Source: Zygnema cylindricum (Eukaryota; Streptophyta; Zygnematophyceae; Zygnematales; Zygnemataceae). Taken from it: 64,000 bases of DNA. The translations under genes and the position numbers were made by a program. Positions within the stretch are counted from its first letter, which is position 1. Each line of letters starts with the position of its first letter. A model generated the notes under the pieces. It saw nothing but the letters and a program-made list of their open reading frames with translations, ran no database searches and was not told the origin of the DNA. The stretch lies in the NCBI GenBank assembly GCA_037447655.1, contig JBBHKE010002200.1, forward strand, positions 190,743 through 254,742. The letters are read 5' to 3'. Below are positions 1 through 12,000 of this stretch, piece after piece.

Positions 1-125
1 AAAAGGTGTCATGTCACCTGATTTTTTACGTCGTCAACTAAAAGCCCGAGTGGGAACCAAAGAGCTCCTTGAACGGCTTCCCGAGGATTAGGATGAATGT
101 GAGAGTAAAGACGAGGTCGGGTAAC

Positions 126-635
126 CTAGATGGTAACAACCCAACACATTAAGGTTATGGATGAACCTCCAATCATTATGAGAGGGGTGTCGTTGATTGG
201 TGGGGTTGCTAAGAGGAGGCCCGCTTTGGAAGGCGAAGGAGGCGAAACAACCTTTAGACACGCTCTCACCTGTCTCGTGAAACCGTCACTGGCAGCGTAA
301 AGCTTCCCACATTCGAGACAAGGAACCCGAGAAGTTAGTGCATTTGAAGAAGGGTTGATAGTTGGAGGAGGACGAAGCTTCCCACAGTCGAGACAAGGAA
401 CTCTAGAAGTTAGTGCATTTGAAGACGGGTTGATAGTTGGAGGAGGACGAGGAGCTGGCCTGCTCAAAGGTTGAGCGGGGCAAGGAGGAGCGTTTACAAT
501 AACGTGGCGTAGATGTAGAGAGACGATTGTAAGGCACTGGTTGGGGAGAAGTGATGTGGTTGGGGAGAGTGTTGGTGTCAGAGGGTTGGGGTGAGGGCTG
601 AGGTGGGGGGATGGCAATTGTAAATTGAGGAACAA
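126..635 (-). other. Open frame with degenerate CxxC zinc-finger-like motif (uncertain)
   Basis: An open frame of about 170 codons that I do not recognise as a known gene. Its middle carries the motif CLECGKLY followed about 11 residues later by FTRQVRAC. This looks like a C2H2-type finger (CxxC...HxxxC) in which the expected His is Gln. A second partial CLDCGKL lies upstream because the DNA is tandemly duplicated here. The N-terminal half is rich in Pro, Ser and Thr and is low in information. No start context or splice sites decide a gene model. It may be a decayed exon of a transposon-associated zinc-finger protein or a chance frame. Confidence 0.25.
301..448. repeat. 74-bp tandem duplication
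   Basis: Positions 301-374 and 375-448 are two adjacent copies of the same 74-bp unit with only a handful of differences. The unit starts with AGCTTCCCACA/T and ends with GGAGGAGGACGA. Because 74 is not a multiple of three, the duplication shifts reading frame between copies on a given frame. Confidence 0.9.
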
Positions 636-1743
636 GAGGGTGAGACGCCCTTTGGATAGAGTGACTCGGTTGTAAACGGGTTGGAGATGACGGGGAAGGT
701 GACCGTGATGCCCGCCGCTTCTGAGGGGCCACAGGGAGACGTTGCAAAAACGAGAACTCCAGCAATAAAAGTGGAAATCCTAAACCAAAAACCCTTTTTC
801 CTTATGTATTTTTATTTTTTTTTATTTTTTGTTCATTTGTGTGTCTTTGACCCGTGTGTTTGTTTTTTTTTTGTTTTTTTGCTTGTGTTCACCGCTTGGG
901 CGACTGTGGAGCTACTTTGGTGTGGAATGCTCACAGGATGTCGGGCGCACAGGGAGGGCGAAAGTTGGGAAACTACCACCAGGATGACCCCCACCAAGAT
1001 GTCCACACTCCACGATGAGAGACCAAAGGTCAAAGGATACACGAGGCTGATGGCATGAAGAAGGAATTTCCAGGAAAAAGGAAGTGCCCAGAACGGGAAA
1101 AAGAAAATGATGACGGTAGAGTACTCGGATGGAAAGGCCAGTGGCAAATTGGAAAGGAAAAGGACACAAAACTGAAAAGTAGAAAGATCGCTGAATTTAA
1201 ATGGAACGAGACAAGGAATATTAGGCGTTCACATGGATGTAAAGTTTTTTCTTTCGTAAAAATTACGAAAAAAGTGCAAGATCACGGGTAGAGACGGTGA
1301 AAGTGAGTGGCGTTGACAAGTGAAAGCACACTCAGATTTGGTTCCTAGTAATAATACGAGGGGAAAAGAAAGAGAGAGTAAAAGAGTCTCCGATTGACAA
1401 TCCGACAAGTGTGCACGAAAAGATGTTTTAAAAGGCGAAAACACTTCAACACCAATAACGATCAGCGGTGTATATTCAGTACGAGAATAAAATCGCCGTC
1501 TCTGACAAAGTAACGGGAGAAGGAGATCTTGAGAGAAATAGAAGATAGGGCACTCAAAAGAGAGTGGTGTAAACCAATGCAAAGGAGGAAATGGAGGAAA
1601 GTAAAATGAGACGAGATTAAAAATAGGAAAACCAGCTTGTGGCAATAAGAAATTGTTTCTCAAAAACCGCCATTGGACAGGATTTGGTTCGTGACATGGC
1701 GCAAAGCGAGGTTGCACAAGAAGAAAATTCACAAGTCTAAGTA
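636..1743. other. No gene seen; T-rich intergenic DNA
   Basis: Contains poly-T tracts around 808-880 and otherwise unremarkable sequence. Short open frames exist on both strands, but none carries a recognisable motif. Confidence 0.6.
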
Positions 1744-2060
1744 CACCGTGAATCGCTATTAGTGTTGATATTTTTTAAGTCTCTTAAAACATTTTTTTCT
1801 GGTAAGGATCGCTAAAGTGCTCAAAGAGATGAAGCAATCTGGTTCAGTTTGTTTTATATTTTGTTGTGTTGCAGTTTCAGTCGTTGTGACGTTTTGTTTC
1901 AGTTGCCGTTGGACTAGTTTAGGTTTGGTTGAAGTTGTCGTAACGTTACACCGTGAATCGCTATTAGCGTAATAAAAAATATAGCGTAATGAAACAATTA
2001 GCGTACTTTACGGTAAATTGTGTTTTTTCGGGTACACCATGATACTAATTTATCATGTAC
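1744..2060. repeat. Cluster of TA-target element termini
   Basis: Three termini of the CACCG-type DNA element lie in the same orientation at 1744, about 1950 and about 2038. The first two read CACCGTGAATCGCTATTAG and each is preceded by TA. The third is diverged (CACCATGATACTAA). A possible opposite end lies at 4597. The pairing is unclear, so these are recorded as termini and not as complete elements. Confidence 0.65.
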
Positions 2061-2394
2061 TCTAATTTGTTAACTGCTTTGTAAAAAATTTCGGCACATA
2101 ATATGTCCATACTAAAACATGTATATGTACGAAATTGTTCAAATCGTACGCCGTCGCGTTTTTTTGACATCTGCGTATCCCGGAAAATATTTATTTTCTG
2201 TACTTTTAAATTTAAAAGGTACGAAATAGTACATATCTGACAGTCCGTACACCACACTATTTAAAAGGGCACTAAATTACAGTTATGAACCGCATTGAGC
2301 GGGGTACCTCAAATAACGTGCAAAAACATTTAGCGTACTTTATTCTATTTGAGAATTTGCCCAAGTTTCGGTTACATGGGAACACGCCCTTAGC

Positions 2395-3147
2395 CCCATG
2401 GGGCCATACCTTTACTTTGTATTTTACCGCGGATCCGGCGGACCCGGATTTCGGGTGTCTGTACGTTTTTTCTCGAAATTGTGTTACTTAAGTTTGTGAT
2501 GATTGTATACGTCGACAATACCCATGACGGCTGTCACCGTGTACAATTTGTCTTTGCCGCACCGTATTTTTTCGAAACTTTTTGAAGCGTCGCGAGACAC
2601 ATCGTAATTTTTGAAACGATTTGCGGATTTGGCATGTCGCATATCATTGCGTGACATCGTAGACGTAGAGCATGCAGCCGTGGCTGGCTGTACGACATGC
2701 CTTTGCGCAAACCTCTCCCGTCCGGCCGCCACGCCATGACTTCGCAGATTTTTAAACTTTGCGTGAAATGATATTGCAGGATCGAGACCCCTGCAAAAAA
2801 AATTCCGTACAACATGCAAGCGGACAAAAAAACAAACCTGTAATTTTTTTCGTCATCAAAAAATTCTAAAAACTTTTCACATGTGGGAATATGTTTTCCA
2901 ATTGGTTTTACTTTGCTTAAAACACATTGCCGATGTGGTTTATGATAAGTTTGAAGATGACGTGACAATGGGTCAAAAAAACGCAAGACGAAATTTTTTC
3001 GTGCATTTTAAGTTCGCGGATGATGCAAATTGTACTCTACAAATTTGCGATTTCTTCGTACGGCTGCAACTTAGGCAGTGCGGCACTAAGTTACAAAGGA
3101 TAACAACATAAAAAAACCCGTCTTTAGCCACATGGGGCCGTACCCTA
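2395..3147. repeat. Copy of dispersed TAA-target transposon family
   Basis: This block shares sequence with 14.38-15.13 kb, 52.95-53.43 kb and, inverted, 55.0-55.7 kb. A shared core reads GAGACCCCTGCAAAAAAAAT, close to position 2781. The right boundary ends in CCCCATGTGG-like sequence followed by TAA (the family terminus, inverted, around 3131-3147). The left boundary is blurred by an adjacent terminus at about 2376-2393. It has no coding capacity that I can recognise. Confidence 0.6.
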
Positions 3148-4560
3148 AGTTAATATCCAACGTGCTCTCACTGTGGAGCTCACATAACGACAAAAAGTGA
3201 CTATCACTTTTATTTTCACATGGTTGACGCAGTTTTGTTACGGTAAACGTTCGCCGGTCGTGTGAATTGCTAATTTTATTATGACGGTCGACGTCCGCAA
3301 GTGGGCAAAAATTTAAGCGGTTGAAACAATATTCTGAAAGTCAAAGCTGTCCAACCGATTGACTGTCAAATTTAGACTCAACGGTACTTTACTTGTACCA
3401 ATGTGTACTTCAAAAGTACAACTTTTGACAAAATGACGTAAGTGACTGTGCGCAACCAAAACAGTCACTGCCATGATCAATTCCCTTAAAAAATTACCAT
3501 AGTATCTGCTGCTACAAATATGAAAAGGACAATTTTTGGCTTTTTGTAAGTGTACGACAGTCGTCATTTTGTGTCCATCCAACGGTTCCTGTGTCAGATC
3601 AATATTAAGGTTCATCCTGTACGGAATTAAGCTTGTTTCTGTAATTTAATCTTCACCGTCAGCTTCATGTAAATCCGTAATACATTTCGTACAATGCGAA
3701 GTCCTAATGTAAATGAACGCGTACGGTCAATTTCCTGCTGGCGCGATACTCTGCGCGACTGCGCCACCTGGCTATCGAAATTTGCCTCGAAGTACTTTTG
3801 TATCGGCGGTGGATAAGTAGTGTACTTTATTACATTATGTGCGATGGAAANNNNNNNNNNGTTTTATCGCATTTCTTGCTTTCATGTTATTCTAGCTTTA
3901 TCACACTACATGTCAGCTACAGTATGGCATGGATTGACATGGAAAAGTTCACTTTTAATATGTTTTTTACCTTATTTAGTTTACGCGTGCGTATCCTTGC
4001 ACGCGAGTTTTTTGCATTAATCAGACTGTGCATTTAATCAGACTGTACATGCCTATAAATTTAAAGTGCTGTCGCATACTAAAGATTATATCCTCTCCAA
4101 TTTCTCAGTGACTGCGACAAGTTTGAGAGTTGGAGAGAGAAGTTAGAGGTAGACTGCCTCGGCTTCTTTATTTCTTTTCAGACCTAGAAAATACTTTAAA
4201 ACCATTAGTTTCTACACGATTGTGTACATTAACATATGTATTTGTACAAAATATTAGAAATCATACGCTGTCGTGAAATTTAAATATCCGTACATGTCAG
4301 ACTAATTTACGTGTCAGACTAATTACGTTTTTTGAGCGCACGTTCCTATGCGTGCGCATTTGATTTATTCCATTTTTTGTATAATTTTCACTTGAAAAGG
4401 TACAGTTAGGTACGGTATGACATCGACTGTACATCACACTATTTCGATCTTATTGTACTTTCGTTCTTTACGCTATTTTGTATGGTACCTTAATTAACGT
4501 CAAGGAAAAATTAAAATCATGTATCGTATCAGAGGAAAAAAATCAAAATTTTAAGAACCC
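3148..4560. other. No gene seen; repeat-like DNA with assembly gap
   Basis: AT-rich sequence with many GTAC-containing short motifs typical of the surrounding transposon debris. A run of ten Ns at 3851-3860 is an assembly gap, so open frames crossing it are not meaningful. Confidence 0.6.
3851..3860. other. Assembly gap (10 N)
   Basis: Ten consecutive N characters. The true gap length is unknown. Confidence 0.99.
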
Positions 4561-4597
4561 AGATTAGAGTTGTTGACACTAATAACGATTCGCCGTG

Positions 4598-5115
4598 TAC
4601 ATTGTGCCACCGGTCCGGCGGCCTGTACACCGATGGTTGGAAACATTATTTTACGTCAATGGTACGGCTGTTTGTTTACCGATGGTTGGCAATGTTATAT
4701 TACGTGTGTTGTAAAGCAGTATGTACAGCGACGGCTGGCAAGCGTAGAGTTATGCCATCCGGCGACAGCGAATAATTATTCCAGCCGGGCGACAACACAT
4801 AATAATTCCAGCTGCCGGCAACATAGAAAATTGCCAACCGGTGGCAGCGTAAAAAATTGCCAGCTGCCGGCGACGTAGAAAATTGCCATCAAAATTGGCA
4901 GCGTAGAATGACGCCAACAGGCGGCAGCGTAGAATTGTGCCACGGTTACGCTACCGAGTGGGTGCGTAGAATCACGCCAGCAGGCGGCAGCGTATAATTA
5001 TGCCAACCGGAGGCAGCGTAAAATTATGCCACCGGGCGGGCGGCAACGTAGAATTACGCCAGCGGGCGTGCGACAACTTAGATTATTGACACAGTACGGC
5101 GATCTTTACCGCGAC
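4598..5115. repeat. Degenerate GC-rich tandem repeat
   Basis: A G+C-rich island within AT-rich DNA. It is built from about a dozen diverged units containing a core like GGCGGCAGCGTAGAATTATG followed by CCA/GCC. Spacing varies between about 25 and 45 bp. It begins right after the right-hand TA-element terminus at 4597. No gene is visible. Confidence 0.7.
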
Positions 5116-5935
5116 GGGCGGCAGCGCTACATCGTGCCCGCCATACGGCCGTGAAACGGAAAAAAATCGAGACAGACACGGCACCTATATAAGGGTTTCC
5201 CCGAAGGTGGACAACATTCCCTTATTTATATACTGATGTGCGTCGCAGCTGCTTTGTCCCATCTGCGTCGCAGCTGCTTTGTCCCGTTCAATGTGTGACA
5301 TACGTATGTAGATGTCGGTGTCATTTTGAAATACGTGTTCTGTCCTTAAGTGACGCCGACTGCCCGCGTCGGATTCGGAACAGATTCGGGTGCCGAATTT
5401 GGGGGCCGGGCGGATTCAGGCGGTTGATTCACAAGAAAAAAAAACAGGTTACGGTCTGGTAAGCAAAAAACGAAAAAAACATGAAAGTTTTGTATTGTCT
5501 ATCCTACCCAACATTTTTGTACTTTGTACTCTTGGTATCTTGGAAGGTATAAAGGAAATGTACCATTAATTTTGTACTTATTCGGGTACGGGCGGGCATA
5601 AATAGTCGTGAGAAATCGAGTTTCGGTTAACTTTTATTTTTGTAAACCCCTTTTCGGGTAACGGTTAACAATTTTGGAGCGTGGCATAACCCGGTCAACC
5701 GTCGGGTACTCTGATTTTGAAAAAAAAAACGGTCGGCTTCGGTTATCTAAAATTTTGACTTTTGCGACCTTTGCTTCTCGGTACGAAACACGACAAAACC
5801 TACTTCACTACAGTACACCGCCAATCGCTGTTAGAGTAAAGGAATAAATATCGTAAAAAAAAATTAGTGTTATTAACGCTAATTAGGAAAAAAAAATAAA
5901 AAACATCATATATACTAATTATTCACTAACTCTAA

Positions 5936-7179
5936 GGGCGTGTCCCCATGTGTTCAAGTAAGGGTTTTTTTCCGTTGTTTACACAGAAAATGGGACTCCT
6001 TACTTGAAAATATTACGTCGTATGAAAAATGGACAAAAACTCAAATACATTTTGCGTCATCTTGGAACTTGAAAGGTACGGCGATATGGCAGTATTATCA
6101 TCGCGACCCACTTCCAGCTCATCTTCACACTTGCAGTGGAATCAAATCGCGACCTGCTTTTAATTGAAATACTACACCGCCAATCGTTATTAGCGTTGTG
6201 TACGCTAATTTTGTCCCGCTTTTTTTTTATTCTCCATTAGTGTAGTTCATTTTATTTTTTTCTTTATTCTATTTAGGGTTATTTTCCGTACGTTGTCTCT
6301 TAAATAGAGTGGTGTACGGTCAGTGTCAGACTGTACATAAATGTACCTTTTTAAGTTAAAAAGTACAATAAATTAGTTTCAGTAACCGTGGACGCATGAG
6401 AATGTGCGTTCTAAAAAGGAAAAAAAACCAGGTCGTAAAAAATCCCGTTCTCACATATTCGTCCGACAGCCGCGTTTTGACGGTGTGAATGTACGATTTA
6501 TGTACGATTTGTCAGATTTTGTACGGAGACCTATGTTAGTGTAAGCATGTTTGCGACCGACATTTTTTTTTCAAAGATCCAAATTACCATAATCAAACAA
6601 TTAGAATGTATGATTTTTTCTAAATTTTTCAAATTCTTAAATAACGTACACCACGGTAATTATATCTATACGCTAAAAAAACTTACACGCTAATAACGAT
6701 TGGCGGTGTACCCTATTGACGACTAGAAAGCATGGGTTGCACCCGTCAAATGTTTTCATTTGTTTTTTTGCAGTTGGGAGAATACACAAAAAAAAAATCG
6801 TTTGTCCGTTTGCTTATGTTGTCCACTTGTGGGCGTCTACAAATGTCATTTTGTAGACGTAGGCGATTGTTTATGTCGTTCACGTGTGGGCGTCAACAAA
6901 TGACAGTTGGCGTCGACAACTGTCCCAGTATGCCAGGAGATCTTTGAGGCGTACAAATGTCCGCAGTTTGTTCCGAGATCGTTGGCGTATACAAATGTCA
7001 GTAGTTTGTAGGCGTCTACAGGTGTCGCAAGTATTGGCGACGTGTAAAACTGACACATATTTAAAATAATGAACGCGCAAGTAACGATTGACATGGGCAA
7101 ACTTTGAAAAGTACACCGTAAAGTCAGAGCTAAATTCCAAAATAACGTTTCAAAATGTCTGTTACATGGGGACGCGCCC
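5936..7179. mobile_element. TAA-target DNA element with GGGCGTGTCCCC termini
   Basis: It begins GGGCGTGTCCCCATGT and ends ACATGGGGACGCGCCC, an inverted repeat of about 16 bp with one mismatch. It is flanked by TAA at 5933-5935 and 7180-7182. A 3-bp TWA duplication is the hallmark of PIF/Harbinger-like elements and Tourist MITEs, so this is a plausible superfamily. No transposase is seen. It carries a nested TA-target element at 6175-6708. Confidence 0.85.
6175..6708. mobile_element. TA-target DNA element, nested
   Basis: The left end CACCGCCAATCGTTATTAGC and the right end CTAATAACGATTGGCGGTG are inverted repeats, with TA at 6173-6174 and 6709-6710. It is 534 bp long with no coding potential. 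It sits inside the TAA-target element at 5936-7179 and so is younger than it. Confidence 0.88.
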
Positions 7180-7442
7180 TAATTTGGGTTTTTTCGAATA
7201 ATATATACCCGCCGTATCGATGTGTACATCAATGTATGTATGTATCCGTACAAAATTTGACAATTCGTACGCCAAAATCCGAATATTCGAGTTTGCGTCT
7301 CTTTTCCCAATGCACGCTCACATGCGTGCGCAATTACAATAATGACTTTTTCCACATTTTTATTTCAAAAAGTACATTTTGGTACGGACAAATCCTGTCC
7401 GTACACCACACTGTAAACATCGCGTTATACTTCCGTTATTAA

Positions 7443-8390
7443 GGGTACGTCCCCATGTAATCGGTACTTTGGCAAAGTATTTTGGACTGTAGTATAGATT
7501 CTCCGTACTACTTTGAAGAGCGTCCCTATGTGCAAATATGAAATCGGAACTTTGAAATGTGACGGTTGTAGACGTAAGGTACTACTGATGACGACTGAAG
7601 ACGACTTCGAAACTTCCGACGATTAGTGACGCCAACAAAAACAACGACAATTGTAGACGTCTAGATTTTTGTGAAATCGTAGATGTTTAGGGTTTGGTGA
7701 TATTGTGACGCCAGGCTCACTTGTGACAACGTCGACGTCATCGATTCAATAACTTTCCGCCATGGTTTCCCGATTTCGCTTTTTCTACTTTTCTCACTCG
7801 ATTTGCCATTAAATAAAAAAGTAAAAAAATTCAAAAAATAATTTTTTTAAAGATCTTTCATTTTATACCAATATTGTCGTGTCTCATTCTAAAAAGTGTG
7901 AGATACAAGCGATAGTGTGAGAGGGAGAGAGGAGAGGCGCGACGGCGAAAAATTATGCAAAGGACCCATGAATTCAAGTGGAAGTTCGAGACCCCTGCAA
8001 TTATTTTTCCGTACATAGCGCGTGACGGGTACGGAGAAAAATAGCGAGGACTCTCCCTCGTCCAAAAATTTTACAAATCGTGTGGCGCGTGCGTGGTTCG
8101 TTTTTCATTCCCTGTTTGGGCGGTACTTCACTAAAATCACCTCCTCGATGTGATTTTGGATGAAGTTTTTTTTTGGGCTGGATTCTCCTGCCCGAGGGTC
8201 GAAAAGGGGAAAACGCCAAATTGTATTCATATGACGACAAACAAGCTGTACATCGAAAGTATGAATCGACGAATACTTTAATTTGGTAAACATAAATTTC
8301 TCGTACGATTAAAGTTTTTTTCCAAGTTCCCTGAGTTTTAGGGCAAAAAGACAGAGAAAAGTATGTACTTTAATACATGGGGACGTACCC
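7443..8390. mobile_element. TAA-target DNA element, 948 bp
   Basis: It starts GGGTACGTCCCCATGT and ends ACATGGGGACGTACCC, a 16-bp perfect inverted repeat, flanked by TAA at 7440-7442 and 8391-8393. The interior matches, in inverted orientation, the element at 16288-17747, except that the latter carries a further 493-bp insertion. It contains the family core GAGACCCCTGCAA near 7989. No transposase is evident, so it is non-autonomous. Confidence 0.9.
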
Positions 8391-8436
8391 TAACGCTAAT
8401 TAAAAAAAGAACCCTAAAAGGCGTAAAGGAAAATAT

Positions 8437-8741
8437 CATAGTTCAAAAGTAGGTGAAAGTAGGCCCATACAATATGCCTATTGCATGCAAAACATACAAT
8501 ATGACCTTAAGACCCATATTGTATTCGGACCTATTCGGACCAATTAAAACATTTGGACCAAAAATTAGGCCAATTAAAACATTCGGACCAAAAAAAGTTA
8601 TTTACACCGTCAGATCTGAACGATCTGACGGTCGCTGATCAAAGTAGCGATATAAGAAGATCACATGAAAAGCCCATAACACAACTTACGACGAAGGCGC
8701 CGACCAAAGGCCTACCATAAAACGCCTACTTTTGATCTATG
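8437..8741. mobile_element. hAT-like small element, 305 bp, 8-bp target duplication
   Basis: The termini CATAGTTCAAAAGTAGG and its inverted form (with one difference) are flanked by GAAAATAT at 8429-8436 and 8742-8749. An 8-bp duplication with short inverted repeats is typical of the hAT superfamily. A related copy lies at 45772-46128. The interior has a small palindrome near 8605-8633 and no coding potential. Confidence 0.75.
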
Positions 8742-8836
8742 GAAAATATAGAATTATGGGTTGTGTTTCAGGTTTAAAAAATTTAAAAAAGGGCACCGAA
8801 TTAGCGTTATTTACTCTAATAGCGATTGGCGGTGTA

Positions 8837-9005
8837 CTGTATCATTTCGGGCAGATTCGAGGTTCAAGGCTCACGTCAGCAAGTGGACGCAGGGTTCAGA
8901 AGTCCCAACCAGGTTCCTTAAGTTCCTGGCGGCCCTTTCTCACGTTCTCTTTCGCTTAACTTCCGAACGACTTACTAGGAGAGGAGTTAGGGCAAATCCA
9001 GCAAG
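8837..9005 (+). promoter_or_regulatory. Short RPL10A upstream region / 5' leader
   Basis: Only about 170 bp separate the outer transposon end (8834) from the RPL10A start codon. The stretch contains pyrimidine-rich runs (TTTCTCACGTTCTCTTTCGC region, 8935-8955). These may belong to the leader of a ribosomal protein mRNA. No clear TATA box is seen. This is an inference from position only. Confidence 0.35.
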
Positions 9006-12000
9006 ATGAGGTACAGTTTCCCTTCGCACCCTTGTCTTGGTTTGTCTTCTTGTAAATAGTATTCTGTTTACTGTTTACTTTTTCCTCGCGGATGAAAATG
9101 GAAGTGGTTAGGTATTTCTTCCGGCATAAGAAGAAGCAATGAAGATTGAATACATGGTATCTCTTTTTATTTTCCCGTCTTCTACCTCCGCGTTATACCT
9201 TTCCTTGTCTCAAATAACTATTCGATTTTCTCACTTGTGGCCCTCAGCTGTTGGCGGTTGCCTATCTACAACCCTTGTCGTTTGAAATTTTAGCTTGTGG
9301 TTTTTCACCAACACGGTTGTTTTCTTCGGTTTTCCCTCCGATAGGTGGTTTGGCCAAAGTCAATTGAGGAGGAATGGATTTGTTGCCCGTAAAAGTTTAT
9401 GGTCCTTTTGTTTTGGGCCAATTGTAATGCCGATCTGGGAAATGAGCTAGGGTTCAATATACCTGTATTTTGCTGTTAACCTAGATTTTTTAGAACTTGA
9501 ACTGTTAATTCGGAGTTTTACAGCTATAGCTTACGCGGAGAAGTGCTCAATTTACATCCAGTATACACGGTTGTAGTTGCGTTAATAAGATTTGGTGGTG
9601 TTCATGTACCTGTTTTTCAGCTGAACCTTTTTTGTTTGTCGTGTTTTGTTTCAGCAAGCTTCAGAGCGATGTGTTGCGTGAAGCAATCACGACTATTGTG
9701 ACGGACTCGAAAGAGAAGAACAGGAAGTTCGTGGAGACGATTGAGCTCCAGATTGGGTTGAAAAACTATGACCCTCAGAAGGATAAGCGTTTCAGTGGCT
9801 CTGTGAAGCTTCCTCATATTCCTCGCCCAAAGTACCGCATTTGCATGCTTGGTGATGCTCAGCATGTGGAGGAGGTAACTCCCTCTCCCTCTCCAACTCC
9901 CTCTGCATCATCCTCTCCCTCTCCCCCTCCCCCGCCCCCTTCCCCCCTCCTCTCTCTCCCTCCCTCCCTCTCCCTCTCCCTCTTCCCCTTCCTCTCCCTT
10001 TCTCACTTTCCCTTCCTCTCCGCCAATCTCCACTTCCCTCCTCCCTCCCCCTCTGCCTCCCGCTCTTTATCCTGCTCCCTCCCTCGCTCTTTCGCCCCTC
10101 ACTCTCCCGCTCTCGCTCCCTTTCCGTCTCCTTCTCCCTCTCCCTCTTTATCATCTTCTATTTTAATCTCCACCTGAAGCCAGTTCAAAGGTGCTAAAAG
10201 AAACGGTGTTGCCAATGATCCTCACATAGACCTATTGTACGGTGTTTTCACGTGTATTACGCGTATCGTATGGGAAAATCACAAATATCGTTTCCATTTT
10301 TTTGCTCATTAGACCAAGGACTTTCCCTAGTGGGGCTTTCCGTATTTCTTCTCTGCCGAAGCTGTTTATTGGTGGTCATGAAACCGTAAATGGTTGTTGC
10401 AATCTTGTTGCTGGCTTGATTCGTATTGCTCGTATTGCTCAACAAATAGCGTTATTATTCGTACTTAATTACTTGCGACACTATCGGACCATTTTGTGCA
10501 TGAATACTATGGCTACCTCCCTAGTAAAGGCCAGTCACAGCGCTCGTATAATCACCCTATTAAGCAAATTAACTGACGGACCAGGCTGTTGTCAGTAGAG
10601 GCTCTGCACACATTTAAAGAAAATTTACAACTACTTTCATTCTTAGGATAAGTACCTCAGCTCTTTTGGTTTTTGGTTCCGTTTTTTGTTGTGCCAGGCA
10701 GAAAAGATGTCCCTTGATTGCATGGGTGTTGAGGCCTTGAAGAAGATGAACAAGAACAAAAAGCTTGTGAAGAAGTTGTCGAAGAAGTACCACGCTTTTC
10801 TTGCTTCAGAGGCGATTATTAAGCAAATTCCTCGTCTCCTTGGACCCGGTCTGAACAAGGCTGGAAAGTTTCCAACTCTTGTTACTCACAATGAGACATT
10901 GGAGTCGAAGGTAACCGTTTTTTCTGCTTGACTTAAACTATTGTAACGATTGAAATGAGATAGATAGTAGGTTAAGATGGGAAAGTTATGAGTTTGCTGC
11001 TCAGTTCTGCTTTTGAAACTTTTTGATGGACTGTTTTGCTGCAGCTAAATTTGGGAATTATGGAGTTAATATATTTTTCTTTGGCATTACACATAGCTTA
11101 TGTAAAAGTAGCCTGTTTTTCTTATAGGGGAATTATGTGATCTCTGTAATTCGCTTCATTGAAGCAGTAATGTTAGTATTTGTACAGAAAACTGTACGGT
11201 TTTCTGGAAATAAAGTACATAAGCCAGTAATATCAAATGTAAATCTGTTTTAGAAAGCAAACCATTATTCGAGTCTGCTGTCTTAGAAAAGCAGAAGACT
11301 TCAGTTCTTGAGCATGCTACTTTTTGGTTTGCAGGGGGGGTGGGAGGTGTACTATTGGGGACCAACTACATTTGTCGAATGCTATTGTGGAATTGTTGTT
11401 TTACTTTCATCTTTGATGTAGTGTGAGAACTTCCTGCGTTAATATTGAGGCTCCTGAGCATGTGGAATTTTAGTACACAGGCAGCTCAAATTTTGTTAGG
11501 TCATCTAGTCGCATGTAGACTGATTTCTGTCAAATCGGCTGAACAGTTGACAGAAATTTGTTGAACGGACTTGTGGAAAGGAAACTTTTTTTGCTGATTT
11601 GAAACTGCTTGCAATTGTGCAGGTAAATGAGACCAGGGCCATGGTCAAGTTCCAGTTGAAGAAGGTGCTTTGCATGGGTGTAGCTGTTGGCAATTGTGGA
11701 ATGGAGGAAAAGCAGATTTTCCAGAATGTGCAGCTTTCAGTGAACTTCCTTGTTTCATTGTTGAAGAAGAACTGGCAAAATGTAAGTCACTGCTTATTGA
11801 CACTGGTTTTCACTGCATGTTTTGTTTTGTTTTGTACGAGATAGGCAAGGAAGCAATTATCTGTGTCAGCTGCTTGTCTTCTAAAATAAGGGCAATTTCT
11901 GGTAGGATTTTTGCTTTCAGGGATAGAATGCGTTCTTTTTAGAAAATTGGAGGAGATTAACAGATAAACCTAAAGTTGATACCATTTTTCTTTTATTTTG

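Larger units (their letters stand above)
5816..8834. mobile_element. TA-target DNA element, outer copy, carrying nested insertions
   Basis: The left end (CACCGCCAATCGCTGTTAG) and right end (CTAATAGCGATTGGCGGTG) are inverted repeats differing at one base over about 24 bp. TA flanks both ends (5814-5815 and 8835-8836). After removing the nested elements at 5936-7179, 7443-8390 and 8437-8741, little more than 500 bp of this element remains. It is a short non-autonomous element (MITE size) without transposase. The right end lies 171 bp upstream of the RPL10A start codon. Confidence 0.8.

Noticed and set aside
3798-4037. Open frames crossing the N run
   Set aside because: They include unknown residues from the assembly gap and have no motifs.
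9792-10177. Arg/Glu/Gly-rich and Pro/Ser-rich open frames
   Set aside because: Simple pyrimidine repeat in RPL10A intron 2; the plus-strand frame merely continues from exon 2 past its donor site.
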